From JANLSE01 sp038214135 (GTDB taxonomy: Bacteria; Chloroflexota; Chloroflexia; Chloroflexales; Roseiflexaceae), in assembly GCA_038214135.1 (NCBI GenBank), contig JBBQSD010000151.1, positions 1 through 13,923 on the forward strand: a DNA stretch of 13,923 bases. Reading direction: 5' to 3'. The notes beneath the pieces were generated by a model that saw only the letters and a program-made list of their open reading frames with translations, did no database searches and was not told the origin of the DNA. Each line of letters begins with the position of its first letter. The first letter of the stretch is position 1. The position numbers and the translations under genes were made by a program. This document shows, in pieces, positions 5,879 through 12,541 of the stretch.

Positions 5879-7657
5879 TCAGCGCGTCGGGCGATCTTCG
5901 TCCCAGTCCTGCCACGCGACCTGGTGCCGCGCCAGGTACTGATCGACCGCCTGGCCGAGTGTGGGAAAGAAGTTCGCGGCTCCCAGATCGGTAAACAGCC
6001 CATAGCGCTTGAGCACATCCTTCACCGGGCCTTTCAGCTCGGCGAAGCACAGATCCATGCCCGCCGCGTGGAGTGCTTGGTCGAGCTCGGCCAGCATATC
6101 GGCGGCGGTCATGTCAACATCGGTGATCGGCTCGGCGGCCACGACGACCCAGGTGGTGGTGGTTGGCGCATCAGCCACGGCGCGCAGCACACGCGCGCGA
6201 AAGATCTCGGCGTTGGCGAAGAAGATCGGCGCATCCCAGCGGAAGAGCACCAGCCCAGGGATGCGGCGCGCCTCGGGGTGGCGCGTCACATCGTGATAGC
6301 CCTTCAGCCCATCCACGCGGCCAAGCACTGCGTAGTACGGCTGCCACGCCCGCCAGATGAAGGCCAGGAGCGCCAGGGCGACCGCCAGAAAGATGCCCTG
6401 GATTACCCCCAGCAGCGCGACGCCCAGAAAGCAGATGAGCGACAGCACAAACTCGCCGCGGCGCATGCGATACAGCCGCACCACGCCGGCGATCTCGACC
6501 AGCGCCAGGCACGCGACGATCACCACCGCGCTCAGCGCCGCCTGCGGCAGATCGCGCAGCGCGGCGGGTGCAACGAGTAACAGCAGCGCGATGCAGGCCG
6601 CGCCGACCACGCCAGTGAGCTGGGTCTTAGCGCCGGCGGCCTCGGCCACGGGCGTGCGCGAGGCGCTGCCGCTCACCGAGAAGCCCTGAAACAGACCGCC
6701 GGCCAGGTTCGCCAGGCCGAGCGCGACCAGCTCCTGATCGCTGTCGACCACATAGCCGCCGCGCGCGGCGAACGTGCGCGATAGCACGCTCATATCGGCG
6801 AACGAGAGCAGCGCAATCGCAACCGCGCCCGGGAGCAGGCCGCGCAGGTCATCCAGCGCGATAGCTGGCAGCCGGATGGCCGGCAAGCCCGGAGGAATCG
6901 CGCCAACCACCGCGACACCCGCCGTCGCTGCAAGATCGAAGTATGCGACAATGAGTGTTGCTCCAGCCACCGCGATCAGCACACCGGGCCAGCGAGGCGC
7001 CCAGCGCTTGAGCACCAGCATCACGATCAGGCATGCCAGGCCGATCGCACAGGCTGCGCCATTTGCCTGCCCGCTAACCACGCCACGCACCAGCCCGCTA
7101 GCCCGCTGTAACAGGCTGTCACCAGCGACCGAGAACCCAAACAGCTTCGGCAGCTGTCCGACCATGACGGTCAGCGCGATGCCATTCAGGTAGCCGTAGC
7201 GAATCGGCTTCGAGAACAGATCGGCGATAAACCCGAATCGAAATAGACCGGCCAGGCAGCATAGCGCGCCAGAGAGCAGCGCCAGCGCGCCTGCGAGCGC
7301 CACCGCCCGATCGGGATCGCCGACGGCCAGCGGGAGGATGGTCGCGGCGATCAGCCCAGCCAGCGCCGAGTCCGGCCCCAGCACCAGGACGCGGCTCGGC
7401 CCGACCAGTGCGTAGGCAATCAGCGGCACGATCGTCGCGTACAGGCCGGTGATCACTGGCAGGCCGGCCGCCTCGGCGTAGCCCATGCCAACCGGCACCA
7501 GCACGGCCGTCAGCACTACGCCGGCGACGATATCATTCGCTAGCCAGGCGCGCCGATAGCTGCGCAGCACCGCCAGGCCAGGCGCCCAGCGTGTCAGCCC
7601 GCGCAGGCGCGCCGCCAAAGCGAGCGGGCCGGGCGGAGTCGGATCGATCTCTGTCAC
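5879..7657 (-). CDS. SulP-family anion transporter with C-terminal STAS domain
   Basis: The 592-residue protein is an inner-membrane SulP/SLC26-type transporter, whose members move sulfate, bicarbonate or other anions. A cytoplasmic N-terminus of about 40 residues is followed by about a dozen hydrophobic segments (from VLTAVLVPVGMGYAEAAGLP onward), the conserved SGSASRTPV site near the middle and a STAS domain from about residue 450, recognisable by LFRWDAPIFFANAEIF and ITDVDMTAADML. The usual Ser/Thr of the STAS loop is Thr517. GGAGA upstream on the minus strand fixes the start. Length and motifs indicate an intact gene. G+C appears noticeably higher than in the flanking operons. A permease relic lies upstream on the same strand. 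The anion cannot be read from the sequence; sulfate and bicarbonate are the main options. Confidence 0.9.
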   Translation of the reverse strand: MTEIDPTPPGPLALAARLRGLTRWAPGLAVLRSYRRAWLANDIVAGVVLTAVLVPVGMGYAEAAGLPVITGLYATIVPLIAYALVGPSRVLVLGPDSALAGLIAATILPLAVGDPDRAVALAGALALLSGALCCLAGLFRFGFIADLFSKPIRYGYLNGIALTVMVGQLPKLFGFSVAGDSLLQRASGLVRGVVSGQANGAACAIGLACLIVMLVLKRWAPRWPGVLIAVAGATLIVAYFDLAATAGVAVVGAIPPGLPAIRLPAIALDDLRGLLPGAVAIALLSFADMSVLSRTFAARGGYVVDSDQELVALGLANLAGGLFQGFSVSGSASRTPVAEAAGAKTQLTGVVGAACIALLLLVAPAALRDLPQAALSAVVIVACLALVEIAGVVRLYRMRRGEFVLSLICFLGVALLGVIQGIFLAVALALLAFIWRAWQPYYAVLGRVDGLKGYHDVTRHPEARRIPGLVLFRWDAPIFFANAEIFRARVLRAVADAPTTTTWVVVAAEPITDVDMTAADMLAELDQALHAAGMDLCFAELKGPVKDVLKRYGLFTDLGAANFFPTLGQAVDQYLARHQVAWQDWDEDRPTR

Positions 7658-7690
7658 GATAGGTCTCCAGATACCGGGAACATCAGTCCG

Positions 7691-8003
7691 CTACCATAGG
7701 ATCACGAAGAACAGGGAGCAGACCAGCACCGCGACGACCGCCAGCGAGACCGATCGCGCGGCCGGCCAGATTGCCGAGCGTGCCATTCTGCTGCGCCTGG
7801 CTGAACAGAAACGTGACGCCAAACAGCATCGTCGCCAGGCTGAGCGGGAAGCCCGCCATGATCGCGCTGATGTTCATGCTGGCCAGGTAGTAGCCGATCA
7901 GCCACGCCAGGCTGATCGCCAGGATGCCGATATTGACGTGCGACACCCCGCTCACAATAATGGTGAGGCAGAGGCCGAGCAGCGAGATCATGGCGATAGT
8001 CAT
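7691..8003 (-). pseudogene. MatC/SLC13-like permease with its middle deleted
   Basis: From the minus-strand ATG at 8003 the product reads MTIAMISLLGLCLTIIV, then GILAISLAWLIGYYLAS and AGFPLSLATMLFGVTFLF, ending near QQNGTLGNLAGRAI. This matches the N-terminal domain of MatC-type (dicarboxylate/SLC13-like) permeases: three hydrophobic segments and the AGFP and GVTxLF signatures. After about 7740 the frame becomes non-hydrophobic and stops at 7683, but the adjacent frame there gives a strong membrane helix ending LFFVILW with a stop at 7691. So an N-terminal piece and a C-terminal last helix are joined out of frame, roughly 300 codons having been lost. Intact members have 420-480 residues. It ends 33 bases before the SulP start and once probably formed an anion-uptake operon with it. 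Confidence 0.55.
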
Positions 8004-8065
8004 TGTGCGATTCCACATGCAATTGCGGATACAAGCGCCAACGATTGCGGGCACGCTCGGACAAT

Positions 8066-8113
8066 TGAACAGCTTCTCATGCGCACGCTCAGTTTAGGCC
8101 GATCAGCTGTTCA
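8066..8113. repeat. perfect 9-base inverted repeat with 30-base loop
   Basis: TGAACAGCT (8066-8074) and AGCTGTTCA (8105-8113) are exact reverse complements, separated by 30 bases. They lie about 60-110 bases upstream of the permease relic, where a promoter or operator on the minus strand could be. Equally, it might be the remains of a mobile element end. No T-run follows, so it is not a terminator. Confidence 0.45.
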
Positions 8114-8221
8114 TCGACGAAAGAAGCGACGACGCTACGAGAAGGTTCCGTCACGCGTCGAACGACACATAGGTGGGTGGCGGTGAAGCGATCGGCACGC
8201 CAAAGCAAGACAATGTACTGC

Positions 8222-8577
8222 ACCCCATTCGATGGGTTGACCTACCTCGACCCGCAATGATTCGTGGGGGCGCACGACATGGTCGTAGGCGCGCCACTAT
8301 GCGAGCTGCGCCAGCATCTGCGGGGTGGTTTGGCACATGCGGCAGATGAAGATTCTGGGCGGTGCGGGGTTTAAGCGGCCATGGGCCGCGCCGGGGGTGA
8401 ATCGGGGTGTCGCGGGGTTGTGGGCGCCACCGATACCACGTCCACACCAACCACACCAGCGATCCTCCAATCAGGAGCACCAACCAACGCATGTCGTCCC
8501 GCAGCGCATCCGCACCACCCGTGTGTGAACCGGCACGCACGGTGGGCAAGCAGACACAGGGTGACGCAGGGTGTCAA
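8222..8577 (-). mobile_element. internally deleted transposase relic (IS of Roseiflexus/Kouleothrix type)
   Basis: On the minus strand the sequence from 8492 begins MRWLVLLIGGSLVWLVWTW and continues to RGPWPLKPRTAQ (8352). This membrane-like start followed by PLKPRT is how a group of Chloroflexia transposases begins. In another frame, from 8296 to about 8225, the codons give WRAYDHVVRPHESLRVEVGQP, which matches the C-terminal HFVRPHESLR segment of the same group. Stops and frame changes separate the two, and the roughly 250 codons of the catalytic core between them are gone. Upstream of the start, the minus strand reads TTGACACCCTGCGTCACC from 8577, a plausible element end; no matching inverted copy is found at the left, where the homology stops near 8225. 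The element is dead and cannot transpose on its own. Confidence 0.6.
8516..8544. repeat. strong hairpin in the leader of the transposase relic
   Basis: CACCCGTGTGTG, the loop aaccgg and CACGCACGGTG form a stem of eleven pairs with one bulged C and one wobble pair. It lies 24 bases before the transposase start on the minus strand. Some insertion sequences carry such sub-terminal hairpins that limit read-through translation, but this role is an inference. Confidence 0.45.
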
Positions 8578-8753
8578 CGGGCGATCAAGCGCGGCGCGGA
8601 ATTGTCCACGGTATCCGATAGCACTACCCGGCGGCGGGCCATCGTCGCCAGAAACTGTTGAGCGGCTGCGTTCTGTTCCTCGGATGTCAGCCAATGGTGT
8701 TCATAGGGAACTGGCGCGTAGCGAGCGTGTGCTGGCGGTTGATCGATCTTCAT
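8574..8753 (-). CDS. 59-residue unknown protein, 3' end cut by the transposase relic
   Basis: A minus-strand ORF starts MKIDQPPAHARYAPVPYE with a purine-rich GAAAGAAG region upstream and ends ...NSAPRLIAR. The middle (HWLTSEEQNAAAQQFLATMA) looks like an amphipathic helix. The stop TGA is part of TTGACACC, the sequence that appears to be the end of the transposase element, so the original C-terminus was probably lost on insertion and the present end is accidental. No family is recognised. Well-formed codons throughout argue for a real, if truncated, gene; it could also be a chance reading frame. Confidence 0.4.
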   Translation of the reverse strand: MKIDQPPAHARYAPVPYEHHWLTSEEQNAAAQQFLATMARRRVVLSDTVDNSAPRLIAR

Positions 8754-8883
8754 TGCAGATCTTCTTTCCCCTAATTCGATGCGAATGCCGCACGTCTACC
8801 ATAGGCCGCCAACGAATGCTGGTGTGCCCCAGCGCAACAGTCGGACACCGTAACACTATGGGCAATCCCGATACTGTAGTGTG

Positions 8884-8904
8884 TGCACTCTGAATTCAGC
8901 TGCA
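8884..8904. promoter_or_regulatory. palindromic candidate operator upstream of the glucose-dehydrogenase gene
   Basis: The block 8754-8974 holds no convincing gene. Within it, the perfect 10-base palindrome CTGAATTCAG (8890-8899) is flanked by TGCA on both sides (8884-8887, 8901-8904). It lies about 70 bases before the SDR start codon, a suitable place for a repressor or activator of the carbohydrate operon. No clear -35/-10 pair is seen; TTTATC near 8951 is the nearest A/T-rich candidate. Confidence 0.28.
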
Positions 8905-8974
8905 TGTTTCCCAAATAGCAGAGCGCGTTCATCGATAGTTCGAGTTTACTTTATCTCATCTGAAAGGACGAACC

Positions 8975-9784
8975 ATGCAAGGTCTTCGCGGAAAAAACGT
9001 GCTCGTCACTGGCGGTAGCTCAGGCATCGGCCAGGCAATCGCCATTCGCTTCGCGGAAGAAGGAGCCAATGTCGCGATTAACTATCGTAAGGGCACTGCG
9101 GAAGCCGAGCACACCCACGAAATAATCCACACCAACCTTGATCAAATGAAGCAAAGCGGTGGTAAGCACATCCTGGTGCAAGCGGATGTCTCCAGTGAAG
9201 ATGCTATTGTGAAGATGTTTGAGATGGTGCATACTGAGCTTGGCGGTCTTGATATTCTGATCAATAACGCTGGTTTTCAAATCTCGGGTGCTTCGCACGA
9301 AATCCCAATCGAGAGCTTTGATCGGGTGCTGGCAACTAATCTACGTGGTGCCTATATCTGTGCCCGCGAGGCGATCAAGCAGTTCCTGGCCGGAGAAAAG
9401 CCAGGCGTGATTATCAATATCTCCAGTGTCCATCAGATCATCCCCAAGCCGAATTATATTGGCTATTCGGCCAGCAAGGGCGGTATGCAAAACCTGACCC
9501 GTACCCTTGCATTGGAGTACGCTGCCAAAGGCATCCGGGTTAATGCGATTGGCCCCGGTGCAACAATAACGCCAATTAATCGGGCCTGGGTCGATGATCC
9601 CGAAAAACGTGTGGCGGTTGTACGCCATATCCCCTTGGCACGCGCTGGTACATCCGAAGAGATTGCAGCAGTTACCGCATTCCTGTCCTCGGATGAGGCG
9701 GCCTATATCACTGGCCAGACGCTGTTCGTTGATGGTGGGCTCACACTCTATGCCGATTTCCTGACGCCTTGGTCTTCGGAATAG
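8975..9784 (+). CDS. short-chain dehydrogenase, glucose 1-dehydrogenase-like
   Basis: A 269-residue classical SDR. It has the Rossmann motif TGGSSGIG (residues 12-19), NNAG (97-100), a catalytic Ser at 150/151 in ISSVHQ, and YSASK with Tyr164 and Lys168. The C-terminal ITGQTLFVDGGLTLYADF is typical of glucose 1-dehydrogenases, which oxidise beta-D-glucose to gluconolactone with NAD(P)+. The closest forms I remember are cyanobacterial, ending in a similar ...PWSSE. AAAGGA six bases before the ATG fixes the start. It is followed after 42 bases by the glucosidase gene, so glucose freed by the downstream enzymes would be the logical substrate. The choice of sugar and cofactor is inferred; other sugar or alcohol substrates occur in this family. 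Confidence 0.9.
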   Translation: MQGLRGKNVLVTGGSSGIGQAIAIRFAEEGANVAINYRKGTAEAEHTHEIIHTNLDQMKQSGGKHILVQADVSSEDAIVKMFEMVHTELGGLDILINNAGFQISGASHEIPIESFDRVLATNLRGAYICAREAIKQFLAGEKPGVIINISSVHQIIPKPNYIGYSASKGGMQNLTRTLALEYAAKGIRVNAIGPGATITPINRAWVDDPEKRVAVVRHIPLARAGTSEEIAAVTAFLSSDEAAYITGQTLFVDGGLTLYADFLTPWSSE

Positions 9785-9826
9785 GGTGTAGCCATCGGTG
9801 ATTGCCTGCGTGAATAAGGAGAGACC

Positions 9827-12541
9827 ATGACCATCGAGCATGATCGCTTGACTAGTGCTGGTGCGGCCTGGAAACAGTGGGGGCCATATCTGAGTGAGCG
9901 GGCCTGGGGGACGGTGCGCGAGGATTATAGTGCATCTGGGAGCGCCTGGGACTATTTTCCGCACGACCACGCCCGCTCACGCGTGTATCGCTGGAATGAG
10001 GATGGGCTGGCCGGTATCTCGGATGACCAACAGCAGCTCTGTTTTGCGCTGGCGTTCTGGAATGGGCAGGATCCCATCCTCAAAGAGCGGCTGTTTGGCC
10101 TGACTGGCCCCGAGGGTAATCATGGCGAGGATGTCAAAGAGTATTACTTCTATCTCGACTCGACCCCGACCCATTCCTATATGAAGATGCTCTACAAGTA
10201 TCCGCAAATGGCCTTTCCCTATGTGGATCTGGTCGAGACGAACCGCTACCGTAGCAAAGATGCGCCTGAATATGAGCTGATCGAGACTGGTGCTTTCGCC
10301 GAAAACCGCTACTTCGATATTGTGGTTGAATATGCAAAGGCCGGGCCGTGTGATATTCTCATTCGTGTGAGTGCCACCAACCGTGGTCCTGAGGCTGCCG
10401 AACTACACCTGCTGCCGACACTCTGGTGCCGAAATACCTGGAGTTGGGGGCAACTCCACGCAGGCGAGCGCCCGGTGTTGCGTGGTGCTGTTGGACAAAA
10501 TGGCCAGATCAGCCAGGTTATCGTTGAGCATCCTGAACTTGGAGCCTATGTTCTGGCGTGTGAGGCTGCGCCCGATCTGCTCTTCACCGAGAACGAAACC
10601 AATAGCGTGCGACTGTATGGCGCTCCGAACGTGACACCCTACGTCAAGGATGCGATCCATGTGGCGGTTATTGAAGGTCAGGCAGAAGCCGTCAATCCCG
10701 CACAGGTCGGCACCAAGGCAGCAGCCCACTATCGCCAGACAATCGATCCAGGCGCGACAACGACAATCCGTCTGCGGTTGACGCAGGGCGAGCACTGGAA
10801 GACCGAGGAAGCCGCGACGGCTACTGCTGCTTTCCTGGATTTCGACGACCACTTTCGTCAGCGGATCGTCGAGGCAGATGCGTTCTACGCGGCCATCCAG
10901 CCGCCAGCCCTCGATGATGATTTGCGGCTGATCCAACGCCAGGCCTATGCTGGCATGCTCTGGTCGAAGCAGTTCTATCATTATGTCGTCGAGGAATGGC
11001 TCGACGGTGATCCGACCCAGCCGCCAGCGCCACCAGCCCGCGAGCGTGGTCGCAACAGCACATGGACCCATCTCAACACTGCCGATATTATCTCAATGCC
11101 CGACAAATGGGAATACCCCTGGTTTGCGGCCTGGGATCTGGCGTTCCACTGTATTCCACTCGCGGAGCTTGATGCGACGTTTGCAAAGCAACAGTTGATC
11201 TTGCTTGGCCGCGAATGGATGCAGCATCCCAATGGGCAGATCCCGGCCTATGAATGGGCCTTTGGCGATGTTAACCCGCCGGTTTTGGCCTGGGCAGCCT
11301 GGCGTGTGTACAATATCGATAAGCAGCAGCGTGGTGTTAGCGATCTGGCGTTCTTGGAGCGCGTGTATCATAAGCTGCTGTTGAACTTCAACTGGTGGGT
11401 CAACCGTAAAGATCCCGAGGGCAAGAATATCTTCCAGGGTGGCTTCCTCGGTTTGGATAACATCGGTGTGTTTGACCGCAGCCAGCCGCTGCCAACTGGT
11501 GGCCATCTGGAGCAGAGTGATGGCACCAGTTGGATGGGGATGTTCGCACTGAACATGCTGACGATTGCGTTGGAGTTGGCGGTTCATAACCCGGTCTACG
11601 AGGATATTGCCAGCAAGTTTTTCGAGCACTTTCTGCATATTGCCGAGGCAATGAACAACATCGGTGGCGAGCGTATCGGCCTGTGGGACGAAGCCGATCA
11701 GTTCTTTTACGATGTGCTGCACCTTCCGAACGGGGCAAACTACCCAATCAGGGTACGCTCGATGGTCGGATTGATTCCACTCTACGCGGTAGCGACAATT
11801 GAGCCAATGATGCTGGAACAGCTTCCAGAGTTCAAACAGCGGCTCGAATGGTTTTTGGAACATCGTCCACATCTGGCCAGTCTTGTTTCGCGCTGGCAGG
11901 AGCCAGGCATGGGCGAACGTCGGCTACTGGCACTCTGTCGTGGCCATCGCATGAAGCGGGTGCTCAAGCGCATGCTCGACGAAACGGAATTCCTTGCGCC
12001 CTATGGCATCCGCGCCCTGTCACGCGTCCACGCGGCCCAACCGTATGTACTTGAAGCTGATGGGTCGCGCTATACCGTCGATTATCAGCCAGCTGAATCG
12101 AACAGTGGCTTGTTTGGTGGTAACTCGAACTGGCGTGGGCCGATCTGGTTCCCAGTCAACTATCTGCTGATCGAATCGCTGCAGCAGTTCCATCGCTACT
12201 ATGGCGACGACTTCAAAGTTGAATGTCCAACTGGTTCCGGCCAGTATCTGACGCTGAATGAGATCGCCGACGAACTCGCCCAACGGTTGATTCGGATCTT
12301 CACTCGCGACGCAACCGAGCAGCGGGCGGTGTTTGGTGGGCAATCTTACTTCCAGCATGATCCGCACTGGCGTGATTATCTGCTCTTCTACGAGTACTTC
12401 CATGGCGATAATGGCGCAGGGATCGGTGCCAGCCATCAGACGGGCTGGACCGGCGTGATCGCCACCCTCATCCAGCAGCATGGTCAGCGGGCTGGCATTC
12501 TGAGCGACATGGCGGGTAGCGACGCGGGGCAGGTGTCATGA
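9827..12541 (+). CDS. large GH63/MGH1-like alpha-glucosidase
   Basis: The 904-residue product matches the family usually called glucosidase or MGH1-like glycoside hydrolase, related to GH63. The N-terminal beta-sandwich begins with ERAWGTVREDYS and AWDYFPHDHARSRVYRW, diagnostic for this family. An (alpha/alpha)6 barrel follows with YPWFAAWDLAFHC (Asp437, probable general acid), GGNSNWRGPIWFPVNY (about residue 769) and LLFYEYFHGDNGAGIGASHQTGW near the end (Glu856, probable general base). These catalytic assignments follow the GH63 pattern and were not tested by alignment. No signal peptide is present, so it should act in the cytoplasm on alpha-glucosides, perhaps glucosylglycerate-type or malto-oligosaccharide substrates. 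AAGGAG precedes the start; the stop overlaps the debranching enzyme start in ATGA. The gene looks complete and intact. Confidence 0.88.
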   Translation: MTIEHDRLTSAGAAWKQWGPYLSERAWGTVREDYSASGSAWDYFPHDHARSRVYRWNEDGLAGISDDQQQLCFALAFWNGQDPILKERLFGLTGPEGNHGEDVKEYYFYLDSTPTHSYMKMLYKYPQMAFPYVDLVETNRYRSKDAPEYELIETGAFAENRYFDIVVEYAKAGPCDILIRVSATNRGPEAAELHLLPTLWCRNTWSWGQLHAGERPVLRGAVGQNGQISQVIVEHPELGAYVLACEAAPDLLFTENETNSVRLYGAPNVTPYVKDAIHVAVIEGQAEAVNPAQVGTKAAAHYRQTIDPGATTTIRLRLTQGEHWKTEEAATATAAFLDFDDHFRQRIVEADAFYAAIQPPALDDDLRLIQRQAYAGMLWSKQFYHYVVEEWLDGDPTQPPAPPARERGRNSTWTHLNTADIISMPDKWEYPWFAAWDLAFHCIPLAELDATFAKQQLILLGREWMQHPNGQIPAYEWAFGDVNPPVLAWAAWRVYNIDKQQRGVSDLAFLERVYHKLLLNFNWWVNRKDPEGKNIFQGGFLGLDNIGVFDRSQPLPTGGHLEQSDGTSWMGMFALNMLTIALELAVHNPVYEDIASKFFEHFLHIAEAMNNIGGERIGLWDEADQFFYDVLHLPNGANYPIRVRSMVGLIPLYAVATIEPMMLEQLPEFKQRLEWFLEHRPHLASLVSRWQEPGMGERRLLALCRGHRMKRVLKRMLDETEFLAPYGIRALSRVHAAQPYVLEADGSRYTVDYQPAESNSGLFGGNSNWRGPIWFPVNYLLIESLQQFHRYYGDDFKVECPTGSGQYLTLNEIADELAQRLIRIFTRDATEQRAVFGGQSYFQHDPHWRDYLLFYEYFHGDNGAGIGASHQTGWTGVIATLIQQHGQRAGILSDMAGSDAGQVS

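Noticed and set aside
5873..6580. Plus-strand frame of 235 codons (and several others) opposite the SulP gene
   Set aside because: High-G+C genes leave long open frames on the opposite strand; the His/Arg/Gln-rich products show no membrane or domain pattern, whereas the minus strand gives an unmistakable SulP transporter.
9341..9970. Minus-strand frame of 209 codons across the SDR end and the glucosidase start
   Set aside because: It spans two confidently identified plus-strand genes in antisense and its product is rich in Cys, Ile and Gly without motifs.
10403..11872. Minus-strand frames of 222 and 259 codons inside the glucosidase gene
   Set aside because: They are mirror frames of a strongly conserved GH63-like protein and lack any recognisable domain.
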